This document shows positions 34,218 to 42,708 of a stretch of DNA of 43,680 nucleotides, piece by piece. This stretch comes from an uncultured Prevotellaceae bacterium. Its GTDB lineage: Bacteria > Bacteroidota > Bacteroidia > Bacteroidales > Bacteroidaceae. Location: the NCBI GenBank assembly GCA_902792855.1, contig CADBBP010000109.1, forward strand, positions 1-43,680, in the 5' to 3' direction. Position numbers and translations under genes: made by a program. Below the pieces are notes generated by a model. The model did not search any database. It saw only the letters and a list, made by a program, of their open reading frames with translations, and was not told the DNA's origin. Every line of letters begins with the position of its first letter. The first letter of the stretch is position 1.

Positions 34218-35314
34218 AAACCATCCACACCATTACCTTCGCGCTGCTCGCACTCCTCGCACTGCACACGCAAGCAGCCAACGTGAAATCATTGCCGGCC
34301 AGCGACCCCGGCATCACCTACACCGGGAGAGTGAGCAACGGAGCCGACGGCTCGGTGAGTTACGACTGGACAGGCGTCTATCTGCAGACCGACTTCACCG
34401 GCGGCAACTTCGCCATCATCGCCTCCGACGCCGGCGCCTCTTGGCACAACCTCTTCATCGACGGCAAGTGGGTGCGCAAACTGCTCATCGAGGGCAGCAC
34501 GCCCCAACGCATCGTACTGGCCGAGAAACTTGGGAAGGGCACACACCGGCTGAGACTCCAAAAATGCACCGAGGGACAGTACGGATGCACCACGTTGCAC
34601 CGCGTGGAACTGTCGGCCAACGGCACCTTGGCACCCGTGGAGCGCAAGCAGCGCATGATAGAGGTCTATGGCGACTCATACACCTGCGGATATGGCACGG
34701 AGAGCGACAAGGCCAACGACCCCTTCCGCCTTGAGACAGAGAACTGCGACAAGGCATACGGCTGCATCCTGGCGCGCTATTTCGACGCCGACTACGCCCT
34801 CACCGCACATTCCGGGCAGGGAATGGTGCGCAATTGGGGCGATGCCAAGCAAATCTCCGATGTCAACATGTCCTCACGCTTCACGCAGCTTTTCGACGAC
34901 CACGGCACCCAACCCTACGACTTCAGCCTCTACACCCCGCAGCTTGTCATCATCAACCTGGGAACCAATGACTTCTCGCCCACGGCCATCCCCACCGACG
35001 AGCAGTACACCACCGCCTATGTGAAGATGATAGAGACCATCAAGAGCCGCTACCCGGCCGCCAAGGTGCTGTGCATCACGCCCCACTCGGCCAACCGATA
35101 CCTCAAGGCCTGCCTCCAGTTCCTCAAGGAGCGCGTGGCCGGCATGCCCGACGTGTACATGGCCAACCTCCTCGACGGCATGGTCACCGTGGAGCGCGAC
35201 ATGGGCGCCGACTGGCACCCCAACTACCAAGGCCAGCGCAAGATAGCCATGGCGCTCATCCCACAGGTGTCGGCCATCATGGGGTGGCAACTCACCGACA
35301 AGGTGGTGGAATGA
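34214..35314 (+). CDS. Secreted CE2-type carbohydrate acetyl esterase (SGNH hydrolase)
   Basis: 366 residues: signal peptide (MKTIHTITFALLALLALHTQAA), an N-terminal jelly-roll (about 30-140) and a C-terminal SGNH/GDSL domain. This two-domain order is characteristic of CE2 esterases, which deacetylate xylan, mannan or other glycans. Catalytic Ser155 is in VYGDSYTCGYG, the Asn block in NLGTNDFS, and the Asp/His pair in DWHPNYQGQ (D333, H335). The gene overlaps the preceding PRiA4_ORF3 gene by ATGA and is followed 34 bases later by a DUF4450 glycosidase-like gene, suggesting that the latter two act on one acetylated polysaccharide (inference). Confidence 0.9.
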   Translation: MKTIHTITFALLALLALHTQAANVKSLPASDPGITYTGRVSNGADGSVSYDWTGVYLQTDFTGGNFAIIASDAGASWHNLFIDGKWVRKLLIEGSTPQRIVLAEKLGKGTHRLRLQKCTEGQYGCTTLHRVELSANGTLAPVERKQRMIEVYGDSYTCGYGTESDKANDPFRLETENCDKAYGCILARYFDADYALTAHSGQGMVRNWGDAKQISDVNMSSRFTQLFDDHGTQPYDFSLYTPQLVIINLGTNDFSPTAIPTDEQYTTAYVKMIETIKSRYPAAKVLCITPHSANRYLKACLQFLKERVAGMPDVYMANLLDGMVTVERDMGADWHPNYQGQRKIAMALIPQVSAIMGWQLTDKVVE

Positions 35315-35348
35315 CCCCTCTACCCATCAACTTTTTCACTTCAACGAC

Positions 35349-36515
35349 ATGACCATCCTGACAATCGCTGCAGCACTGATGCTCGCCACCACGTCCATGG
35401 CCCAGGACAACGGGAAAAAGCCCCCACGGACGATGAACTACTACCCCGACCAGGGGCAGATTGTATGCGTCAACGGCAACAACAGATACACGAGGGCGCT
35501 CTATGGTGCAAACACCCGTCAGCGGCTCGAGACCAGCGACCGGCCCGTCTTCGCCTCATACGACAGAGACAACAGCCTCAACATCTGTTTCCTCATGGAG
35601 AGCAACGGGCAGTTGCAGCCGCTCGACTCCACCACCTTCTGCGAGGCGCGCTACGAGGGAGGGCGGCGCACCTACTCCTTGGGCGACGACGGATGGCTCG
35701 GAGGGCGCGTCACGCTCACCGCCATGGCCACCTTCTACGAGGAAGGGGCGATATGGAAAATCCATACGGAGGGCTTCCTCGACCCACCCGCGCTGCACGC
35801 CGTGGCAAGGAAGTTGAAGAAGACCAAGATGACCCGCGAGGGAGACTACGGACTGGAGCCTCGAAGCAGTTTCGAGGCCGCCGGACTGCCCCTTCAGACA
35901 CTCACATGGGTCAACGACAGCGACACATACATCCTGCTCACCCCGCAGCGCACCCTCGTCGTCGATACCCTCGGCGAGCAGCACTTCGCACAGGAAGAGG
36001 CCTACAGGCAGGCACTCATCTCGCACCTCAAAATCAGCACCCCCGACCCATACATCAACACGCTCGGGGCAAGCCTTGCCGCCGCCGCCGACGGACTGTG
36101 GGACGGACAGACATGGCTGCACGGCTGCTGCGGATGGCGCACGCCGCTCGCCGGATGGAGGGCGGCCTACGTGGCCGACGTGCTGGGGTGGGACGACCGC
36201 GCACGCTCACATTTCGACGCATACGCCAAGAGCATGGTCACCGACGTGCCGCCAGTCATCCCGCATCCCTCCCAGGACAGCGTCCGCAATCTGGCACGTG
36301 CAGAGGAGAAATGGGGTACGCAGATGTATAGCAACGGCTACATCTGCAAACTCCCCGGCGACAGCCACAAGATGAGCCACTATGACATGAACCTCAACTA
36401 CATCGACGAGTTGCTGGGGAGAAGCGCAACTTCGACCCCGACGGCGACCACCTCTATGATGCCTACTGCTGCATCTGGGCCAGCGACGCCCTCTATTACA
36501 ACGGTGGGGCGGTGA
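35349..36515 (+). pseudogene. DUF4450 glycosidase-like protein, N-terminal part (frame broken)
   Basis: Signal peptide MTILTIAAALMLATTSMAQ, then the DUF4450 domain (NYYPDQGQIVCVNGNNRYTRALYG...) and the start of an (alpha/alpha)6-barrel-like region (ADGLWDGQTWLHGCCGWRTPLAGWRAAYVADVLGWDDRA...). Homology is continuous to residue 356 (NLNYIDELL, ending 36416). After that the frame reads nonsense (GRSATSTPTATT...) to a TGA at 36513-36515. The expected continuation, roughly WHF...TGD...MWP...HLAW (about 25 residues in relatives I remember), is missing, and EKRNFDPDG resumes in another frame at 36419. Full-length relatives have about 1000 residues and are encoded in polysaccharide loci of Bacteroidota. 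Confidence 0.8.
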
Positions 36516-38254
36516 CCCACTCCTCGGCATACAACTACAGGGGAAACCTGCTCGCCGCAAGGATAGCAGAACTCATTGGCGAGAACCCCGAACCCTACCG
36601 CAAGGAGGCGGAGGCCATCCTGAAGGCGATGAACCAGCGCCTGTGGATGAACGACGAGGGGCACTGGGCCGAATACCAAGACCTCATGGGGCTCAAGAGG
36701 CAGCACACCAGTGCCGCCCTATGGACCATCTACACACCCATCGACTGCGGCGCCTGCTCCCACCGTCAGGCGTGGGAGGCCACCCTGTATGCCGACCGCC
36801 ATTTCCCCCACATCCCCGTGGAGTGCAACGGTGAGGGACAACTCGTGGCAGAGGAGGGAGCCAACCTCTACACCCTCAGCACCACCGACTGGCTGCCATA
36901 CGACTGGAGCACCAACAACGTGGCCCACGAGGAGGTGATGAACATGGCGCTCGCCTATTTCATCGCAGGAAGGCGCAACGAGGGCTACCGCCTCCTCAAG
37001 AGCGACATCATCGACGGCATGTTCCTCGGAGCATGCCCGGGAAACTTCGGACAAATCAGTTATTACGACAAGGCCCGGAGCGAGGCATACCGCGACTTCG
37101 GCGACAACATCGGCATCTCGGCCCGGGCCATCGTCAACGGCCTCTTCGGCATCAGGCCCGACGCACTCAACGGCAGGTGCTACATCCAATACTCGCTGCC
37201 CGACGAGTGGAACGACGTCGAAATGGAGACTCCCTACATCAAATACCATTTCCAAAAGGATGGAAAACGCCTCATATACCATGTGAGCCAGCATTTCAAG
37301 CAACCGCTCGACATCATCGTCAGAGTGGGGCTGGGGGACGGCCGGTTTGTGGATTTCAAGGGCACCAACGCCACGGAGCAGACCATCACCGCCGACCTCT
37401 CGGAATGGGAGATGAAGGAGGAGCCGTCGGCTGTGGAATACATCGGCGCGAACAACGACGACACCGACATCGACCTCGCGGGTCTGGCGGAATTCATCGA
37501 GGGTGTGGAGCAGACCCCCATCGACCTGAGCAAGCTCTTCAACGCCAACGTGGACGACATCTACCGTAACGAATACCTCTCGCCCAGGCCGCCATACACC
37601 ACGCTCCAGTTGCCCAAGCAGGGCATAGGGCAATGGTGCCTTCCCGACCGAACGGCACACATCGAGGATGACGGGCTGAGGCAGAAAGTCGTCGAGGGCA
37701 TGTTCGACACCGGACTGGGCGTTTCCTTCCGCACACCGGCCGAAGGACACAACATCATCTACACCTCGCAGTGGGACAACTACCCGGAGAGCGTCACCAT
37801 CAAACTGAAGGGGAAGGCCGCCTATGCCTGCCTCATGCTCGCCGGGAGCACCAACAACATGCAAAGCCGCATCGACAACGGCATCGTCGTCGTGGAGTAC
37901 AAGGACCACACGGCAGACACGCTGCACTTGGTCAACCCCGTCAACTGGTGCCCCATCGAGCAAGACTACTACCTCGACGGACTGGCGTTCACCGCCGCAC
38001 AACTGAGACCTTACCGCGTACATCTTGGAAGCGGCAAGGTGTCGAGAAACATCGGCGAGGAGGTGAAGGTGGCCAGTTTCGCCAACTCCGTGCCGGGAAA
38101 TCCCGACAGTGCGGAGCCAAGGGTCATCGACTGCGGGGCGGCACAGATACTCAAAATGCCCCTCAACCCGGGAAAACGCCTCAAAAGACTCACCTTGCGC
38201 ACGCTCTCCAACGACGTGGTGATAGGACTGATGGCCGTGACACTCACCAACTGA
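36419..38254 (+). pseudogene. DUF4450 glycosidase-like protein, C-terminal part
   Basis: 611 residues continuing the same protein: EKRNFDPDGDHLYDAYCCIWASDALYYNGGAVTHSSAYNYRG, then the helical barrel core (AEYQDLMGLKRQHTSAALWTIYTPIDC; YTLSTTDWLPYDWSTNNVAHEEVM; GNFGQISYYDKARSEAYRDFGDNIGI), GLFGIRPDALNGRCYIQ and a beta-rich C-terminal region. Conserved acidic residues expected for an inverting (alpha/alpha)6 glycosidase are present, but catalytic residues of this family are not established. A GTG at 36512 is the nearest possible start in this frame, so expression as a separate protein is doubtful. Seven bases separate it from the RluA gene. Confidence 0.8.
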
Positions 38255-38261
38255 ACGGCAC

Positions 38262-39869
38262 ATGGACCGCCTCCACCCTTTGATGTGCCCAACCCCATTC
38301 CCCGTGCGGATGAACAACCCCATGGGGTATGTGCCACACCCTTTGTGCATCGCCGCCGCAGAGGAGGTGATGAGGTGCATCGGGAAGGTTCCGGAGTGGA
38401 GGGAGGATGCCGACCGCGGGAAGATGTTCGGCGTGCTCGTCGTGGAGGACGAGGAGGGCAGGCCCGCGTTCCTTGCCGCCTTCTCGGGACTGCTGGCCAA
38501 CCGCAACGACTGGGAGTATTTCGTGCCTCCGGTGTTCGACTTCCAGCAACCCGACGGCTATTTCAAGCGTGAGGAGGCGGAAATCACCCAAATCAACCGG
38601 CAAGTGACCCTCCTCGAGCAAAGCAGGGAGAGGGAGGAACTGCTAAGGGGGCTTCAGGAGATGAAGGCCGCCAAGGAAGCAGACCTGGCACAGTGGAAGG
38701 CACAGATGGAAACGGCCAAACGCAGGCGCGACGCCATGCGAGGCGGTGGCCTCCCCGCCACCATGACCACCGAGCAAATGCTGCGGGAAAGCCAGTGGAT
38801 GAAGGCCGAGATGAGGAGGAAGCGCCAACGGCACGATGAAGGCATCGCACGGCAGGCGGAGGCTCTCAAGGCATTGGACGACGACGTGGCAAGACTGAGG
38901 GCGGCGAGGAAGGAGCGGTCGGAGGCCCTGCAGCAGTGGCTCTTCGACCATTTCCGCATGCTCAACGCACGAGGGGAGGAGCGCACGCTCACCGACATCT
39001 TCGCACAGACGGCGGCGAAAGTGCCACCGGCAGGAGCGGGGGAGTGCTGTGCGCCCAAACTGCTGCAACATGCCTACAAACACCACCTCACGCCTCGGTG
39101 CATGGCGGAGTTCTGGTGGGGAAAGTCGCCAACAGGCGAGGTGAGGAGGCATGGGGCTTTCTATCCCGCGTGTCGGGGGAAGTGCCTGCCCATCTTGCAG
39201 CACATGCTGCAAGGCCTCGACGTGGAGGAAAACCAAATGGGTGAGCCGGTGGAGGCGGAGCCAGACATCCTCTTTGAGGACCCATGGCTCATGGTGTTGT
39301 GCAAGCCAAGCGGCATGCTCGCCGTTCCGGGGAAGGGTGGGGCGCGTTCCGTGTATGACTTCGCAAGGGACCGCTGCCCCGAAGCCGACGGGCCGCTTAT
39401 CGTGCACCGCCTTGACATGGACACCTCGGGACTGATGGTCGTGGCGAAGACAAAGTGGGTGCACCAGAGACTGCAGGCGCAGTTCAACAACCGCACCGTG
39501 GAAAAGACCTACGTGGCGGTGTTGGAAAGGCCGTTGCCCAAGGACAAGCCGCGCACCGGCATCATCGACCTGCCGCTGCGTCCCGACCCCCTCGACCGGC
39601 CAAGGCAGGTGGTGGACCATGTGCATGGGAAGCGTGCCGTCACACAGTATGAGATGCTCGACGAGCAGACCGTGATGCTCCATCCCCACACCGGGCGCAC
39701 ACACCAGCTAAGGGTGCACTGCGCACACCAAGAGGGACTGGACGTGCCCATCAAGGGCGACCCGCTTTATGGCACCCCCGGCGAAAGGCTCTTCCTCCAT
39801 GCCGCCAAAATTTCCTTCACACATCCCGCCTCAGGGGAGCGCCTCACCTTCCAGCAAATCCATCCTTAA
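38262..39869 (+). CDS. RluA-family rRNA/tRNA pseudouridine synthase with coiled-coil N-terminal half
   Basis: 535 residues. The C-terminal half (about 330-535) is a RluA-type synthase: PWLMVLCKPSGMLAVPG, HRLDMDTSGLMVVAK with the catalytic Asp385, KTYVAVLERPL and HTGRTHQLRVHCAH. The N-terminal 320 residues include a long charged coiled coil (about 105-235, EITQINRQVTLLEQSREREE...) and a cysteine-containing segment (ECCAPKLLQHAYKHHL...CRGKCLPIL), as seen in the longer RluA relatives of Bacteroidales that modify 23S rRNA or tRNA uridines. Target site unknown. The start at 38262 lies seven bases after the DUF4450 stop. Confidence 0.93.
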   Translation: MDRLHPLMCPTPFPVRMNNPMGYVPHPLCIAAAEEVMRCIGKVPEWREDADRGKMFGVLVVEDEEGRPAFLAAFSGLLANRNDWEYFVPPVFDFQQPDGYFKREEAEITQINRQVTLLEQSREREELLRGLQEMKAAKEADLAQWKAQMETAKRRRDAMRGGGLPATMTTEQMLRESQWMKAEMRRKRQRHDEGIARQAEALKALDDDVARLRAARKERSEALQQWLFDHFRMLNARGEERTLTDIFAQTAAKVPPAGAGECCAPKLLQHAYKHHLTPRCMAEFWWGKSPTGEVRRHGAFYPACRGKCLPILQHMLQGLDVEENQMGEPVEAEPDILFEDPWLMVLCKPSGMLAVPGKGGARSVYDFARDRCPEADGPLIVHRLDMDTSGLMVVAKTKWVHQRLQAQFNNRTVEKTYVAVLERPLPKDKPRTGIIDLPLRPDPLDRPRQVVDHVHGKRAVTQYEMLDEQTVMLHPHTGRTHQLRVHCAHQEGLDVPIKGDPLYGTPGERLFLHAAKISFTHPASGERLTFQQIHP

Positions 39870-39877
39870 ACCTCAAA

Positions 39878-39908
39878 CCTCAATATAACTTTTACGTTAT
39901 TTGTGAGG
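39878..39908. terminator. Possible bidirectional terminator between rluA-like gene and ATPase gene
   Basis: CCTCA and TGAGG, with AAC/GTT inside and a TTTTAC loop, form an imperfect stem in the 54-base gap between two convergent genes. No long T run. Confidence 0.3.
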
Positions 39909-39923
39909 GTGGGAAACTTCAGT

Positions 39924-41264
39924 TCATAACCGTTCTTTTAGGAAGCGCTTCAACATGAAGGCAAGGAAATACGGGAAGGTATAGAACAAACCGTTCCAAC
40001 CGATGTTCTTGTATCCGAATTTCACGCCGTATTTCACATCAGGATAGGAATCCCATTTGATGAGATTGTTGAGCGAGACGGTAGCTCCATCCTTTGCCTT
40101 CACTTCCACAGGAATCAACGAATTGGCATCGCGGACAAAGAAGTCCATCTCCAATGCAGGATTGTCGTGCTTGTAAAAATATAGTTGTTCGTACCCCGAC
40201 TTCCGGAGCATCTCGCCAACCACATTTTCGTAGATGGCACCCTTGTAGGTGCCAAAATTCTTGTTTGCACGCAAATCGTCTTGAGCCTCTTCGTCCAAGG
40301 AAGCAATGAGAAGGCCAGTGTCATGATAATAAATCTTGTAATTGTCAACATCGTAATTTCCCTTCAATGGCAGTTCCACGTTGCTCAGACAATAACATAC
40401 ATTGATGACCCCTGCCTCCTTCAACCACTCCACAGCACCTATGTACTCCCTGTTTCTGGCTCCTTTGGCTATTTTTGTAATGCGGTATTTCTTGTTCTCC
40501 TTCGCCAAGAAGGTGGAAATATGACTATAAACAGCAAGCACCTTCGCCTTGTCAGTCTCTTTCGCATATTTCGTGATATCCTCCTCGTAGTCTTTCAACA
40601 ACTGGCGTTGTAGTTTTAAAGTATCTCCAAAATGGCCGTTGTCGATATACATCTTTACAACTTCGGGCATTCCTCCGATACACATATAGTCGCGGAATAT
40701 GCCGGTCATCGTATCCATTTCAAGTTGTGAAAGTGGCAGCAGGGAGGCCATGTGACGATACAAATCTTCTACTTGTTCTGATGAATAGCCCTTTGCCCAA
40801 AGAAATTCCTCAAAGTCCAAGGAATGCATCTGGAAGTCCTCCTTGAAACCAACGGAATTACTTTCGATTTCCTCATAATAGATGCCCATCAAGGAACCAG
40901 AACAAATGACGTCGTATCTGCCATCTTCGCAGAACGACTTGAGCGACGTGGCACAATCGGGGCACTTCTGCAACTCGTCGAAAAAGAAAAGTGTCTTATG
41001 GGGGATGAATTTCCATGACGGCTCCAATAGGGAGATGTTCTTGATAATCGACTCTACTTCATAGCCATTGTCAAAGATGCCCCTGAATTTCTTCTGAAGC
41101 ACAAAGTTGATTTCAATGACCGACTCATAGTTGGCCTTGCCAAATGTACGAATGGAGACGGTCTTCCCTACTTGACGAGCACCTTTCACAATCAAAGGCT
41201 TTCTATTTGGATTGCTTTTCCAATCCAAAAGATACTTATCTATCTTTCTTTTAAGTAGTTCCAT
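39924..41264 (-). CDS. AAA_14/DUF4143 family ATPase
   Basis: 446 residues. N-terminal P-loop GARQVGKT (28-35), Walker B LFFFDELQKCP (D96, E97), an FCSGSLMG-like sensor (VICSGSLMGI), and a C-terminal DUF4143 region (about 200-390) with YYHDTGLLIASL and an EMDFFVRDANSLIPVEVKA segment that looks like a PD-(D/E)xK nuclease-type fold. Such ATPases are abundant and often multicopy in Bacteroidota; their role is not established and links to DNA handling or defence are speculative. Codon use is more AT-rich than the neighbouring operons, which fits horizontal spread. Tandem 32-base repeats lie just upstream (41305-41382). Confidence 0.92.
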   Translation of the reverse strand: MELLKRKIDKYLLDWKSNPNRKPLIVKGARQVGKTVSIRTFGKANYESVIEINFVLQKKFRGIFDNGYEVESIIKNISLLEPSWKFIPHKTLFFFDELQKCPDCATSLKSFCEDGRYDVICSGSLMGIYYEEIESNSVGFKEDFQMHSLDFEEFLWAKGYSSEQVEDLYRHMASLLPLSQLEMDTMTGIFRDYMCIGGMPEVVKMYIDNGHFGDTLKLQRQLLKDYEEDITKYAKETDKAKVLAVYSHISTFLAKENKKYRITKIAKGARNREYIGAVEWLKEAGVINVCYCLSNVELPLKGNYDVDNYKIYYHDTGLLIASLDEEAQDDLRANKNFGTYKGAIYENVVGEMLRKSGYEQLYFYKHDNPALEMDFFVRDANSLIPVEVKAKDGATVSLNNLIKWDSYPDVKYGVKFGYKNIGWNGLFYTFPYFLAFMLKRFLKERL

Positions 41265-41304
41265 ATTGTTGAATCACATTTTCTGGCATAAAAAATAGGT
41301 TGAA

Positions 41305-41382
41305 ATCACATTTTCGGATGCAAATTTAATTAAAAAATCACATTTTCGGATGCAAATTTAATTAAAAAATCACATTTTTCGG
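41305..41382 (-). repeat. 32-base tandem repeat array upstream of the ATPase gene
   Basis: Units begin at 41305, 41337 and 41369 (last one partial). On the ATPase strand each full unit reads TTAATTAAATTTGCATCCG then AAAATGTGATT. Each full unit contains TAAATTTG, a match to the -7 promoter consensus. A related AAAATGTGATT lies nearer the gene (about 41275-41285). Confidence 0.85.
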
Positions 41383-41396
41383 AAATTCGCCGACTT

Positions 41397-41451
41397 GTAT
41401 GGTTGAAAGAAAGGGCAAGCTGCTCATAGCCCAGGGCAACGCATTGGGTTG
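41397..41451 (+). repeat. 55-base direct repeat, left copy
   Basis: Identical to 42473-42527, starting GTATGGTTGAAAGAAAGGGC and ending GCATTGGGTTG. The two copies bracket the higB-higA pair. Confidence 0.92.
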
Positions 41452-41470
41452 TGGGAAAGGGGTGATTTCG

Positions 41471-41512
41471 CAAGGGCAAAAGAATGGTGTTTTGGTAAGG
41501 CTTTTGCCCTTG
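41471..41512. repeat. 12-base-pair inverted repeat
   Basis: CAAGGGCAAAAG (41471-41482) and CTTTTGCCCTTG (41501-41512) are exact reverse complements separated by 18 bases. Confidence 0.85.
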
Positions 41513-41540
41513 GCAGGGCGACAGCCGCACATCACGGATT

Positions 41541-41559
41541 CCCAGGGCGTTGCCCTGGG
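41541..41559. repeat. CCCAGGGC/GCCCTGGG hairpin
   Basis: An eight-base-pair stem with a GTT loop. A degenerate form, CCCAGGGCAACGCATTGGG, is present in both 55-base repeats, so this looks like one palindromic repeat family. Confidence 0.8.
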
Positions 41560-41668
41560 CTGATATCTCGTTGGCCTTACAGGCCGTCCTGCATAATTAA
41601 TCCAACCGCACCAGGCAAAAGTATCCCAAGGGCGTTTCTAATTCCTCAAATGACAGTTTTTTTTATGG

Positions 41669-41980
41669 TTAGCCTACAACCAATGAGAATCTCAATCCTA
41701 ACGCATTTGCAATAAGCATAAACGTAGAGAGTTGCATGTCTGTATGTCCCTGTTCAATCGAAGAAATATACTCACGCTTCTTGCCAATACGTTCTCCCAA
41801 TTGCTGCTGGGTTAATTTCTGACGCTTACGTTCTTCACGTAGCAACTCGGCATAATACCAAGCTTTGGCCTTGGCCTCAAACTCCTCACGGCTGGGCGTT
41901 CCCTTCTCACCATAAGTTTTTGCCAAATGCTGTGAACCGGTTTTTAATTCGGCCAGTTTCTTTTCGTCAATCTTTATCAT
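41669..41980 (-). CDS. higA: HigA-like XRE-family antitoxin
   Basis: 103 residues. The C-terminal half is a helix-turn-helix: RQKLTQQQLGERIGKKREYISSIEQGHTDMQLSTFMLIANALGLRF, the Cro/C1 pattern. The N-terminal half (AELKTGSQHLAKTYGEKGTPSREEFEAKAKAW) is the kind of toxin-neutralising extension seen in antitoxins placed after their toxin. The start overlaps the toxin gene end by 14 bases, giving the toxin-first order of HigBA. It is expected to bind HigB and to repress the operon. Confidence 0.92.
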   Translation of the reverse strand: MIKIDEKKLAELKTGSQHLAKTYGEKGTPSREEFEAKAKAWYYAELLREERKRQKLTQQQLGERIGKKREYISSIEQGHTDMQLSTFMLIANALGLRFSLVVG

Positions 41981-42338
41981 CTTCTTGTCCTCCCTGAATA
42001 TATTTGTTCAAAATTTTTCGGGCAGTTTCTATCTCGCCCTTATACTGTTTAGTGCTTTTTTTCAAGAACGAATTCAAGAACAACACCCTTTTGCTCTCTA
42101 TGAAAGAAAGAGTATCAATGGCGAAGACAATCGTTCGGTGTTCGTTTGTGCCCACAGAGATTCGTGCTTCATAGAACTCCGTTCCTTCAAGATTTTTCAC
42201 GAATTTCTTATTGACCACATATTGAGTCTTGATAATCGTCTCCACATAGTCGTACTTTGCCTTTGTCTTTTCGTCAAGACAGGCGTAATATTCGTCGTAC
42301 TCCGCAGAGTGGAAAGTTTCTCTTACGTCTTCATTCAT
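41967..42338 (-). CDS. higB: HigB-like RelE/ParE-superfamily toxin (phage Gp49-like)
   Basis: 123 residues. The core TEFYEARISVGTNEHRTIVFAIDTLSFIESKRVLFLNSFLKKSTKQYKGEIETARKILNKYI carries the RelE-fold strand order, the basic residues R (EARIS), HR and K, and the C-terminal FLKKSTK...EIETA helix typical of HigB/Gp49-type mRNA interferases that cut mRNA at ribosomes. It precedes and overlaps the antitoxin. A promoter lies directly upstream (42343-42374). The pair is flanked by 55-base direct repeats, which suggests it arrived as a unit or sits at a hotspot. Confidence 0.9.
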   Translation of the reverse strand: MNEDVRETFHSAEYDEYYACLDEKTKAKYDYVETIIKTQYVVNKKFVKNLEGTEFYEARISVGTNEHRTIVFAIDTLSFIESKRVLFLNSFLKKSTKQYKGEIETARKILNKYIQGGQEDDKD

Positions 42339-42342
42339 ACTG

Positions 42343-42374
42343 CAAAAGTAATATATTTATTCCAAATCTGCAAG
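42343..42374 (-). promoter_or_regulatory. Promoter of higB-higA
   Basis: On the minus strand CTTG (one mismatch to TTTG) at 42374-42371, 20 bases, then TACTTTTG at 42350-42343 (TAnnTTTG). It ends four bases before the higB ATG, so the mRNA would be almost leaderless, and HigA could repress from here. Confidence 0.6.
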
Positions 42375-42472
42375 TAAAATGGAAGAAATACATTCTTTTT
42401 TGTCTAATTAGTGTTGCTTTGCAAAGATAAAAGAGAGTTTAGCCAAATCGTTGGACAAGATGAAAAAATTCG

Positions 42473-42527
42473 GTATGGTTGAAAGAAAGGGCAAGCTGCT
42501 CATAGCCCAGGGCAACGCATTGGGTTG
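42473..42527 (+). repeat. 55-base direct repeat, right copy
   Basis: Identical to 41397-41451. It is followed after two bases by the 23-base ATCTCGTTGGCCTTACAG-type motif, which in the left copy is 113 bases away. Confidence 0.92.
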
Positions 42528-42577
42528 ACATCTCGTTGGCCTTACAGACCGTTGGTTCTCATGGCCTTTTGGCGTTA

Positions 42578-42598
42578 GGAATTACATGAAGTAATACC
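42578..42598 (+). repeat. Palindromic repeat unit 4
   Basis: GGAATTAC-(5 bases)-GTAATACC: the same element as at 19849, 20043 and 20092, with one stem base changed. Flanked by CTTTTGGCGTTA and CCTACGTG. Confidence 0.75.
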
Positions 42599-42641
42599 CT
42601 ACGTGAGCAACGGCCTCTTGGCTCGGTCTTATGAAACAGCA

Positions 42642-42670
42642 CAGCCTCCATGCACATTGCATGGAGGCTG
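42642..42670 (-). terminator. Hairpin terminator of the dockerin-tailed gene
   Basis: CAGCCTCCATGCA and TGCATGGAGGCTG pair over 13 bases around a CAT loop, 38 bases after the minus-strand gene's stop. No long T run follows (TGCTGTTTC), so the termination strength is uncertain. Confidence 0.55.
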
Positions 42671-42708
42671 CGTTGTGAGATTTCAGATGATGTCCGTCCA
42701 AGGCGTCC

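Larger units (their letters stand above)
41265..41668. other. 404-base gap with tandem and palindromic repeats
   Basis: No gene is supported. It contains the 32-base tandem array upstream of the ATPase gene, one copy of the 55-base repeat (41397-41451), a 12-base-pair inverted repeat (41471-41512), a CCCAGGGC-GTT-GCCCTGGG hairpin and a 23-base motif ATCTCGTTGGCCTTACAGGC plus CGT that recurs at 42530-42552. Confidence 0.6.
42339..42708. other. 370-base gap upstream of higB
   Basis: No gene is supported. It holds the higB promoter, the right copy of the 55-base repeat, a palindromic repeat unit (42578-42598) and the terminator-like stem for the dockerin gene (42642-42670). Confidence 0.6.

Noticed and set aside
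41305-41382. Possible CRISPR array
   Set aside because: The 32-base units are directly adjacent with no spacers, and no cas genes are present.
39924-42338. ATPase plus HigBA as one defence island
   Set aside because: The two units are separated by a 404-base repeat region, have separate promoters and no further defence genes nearby, so a joint system is not supported.
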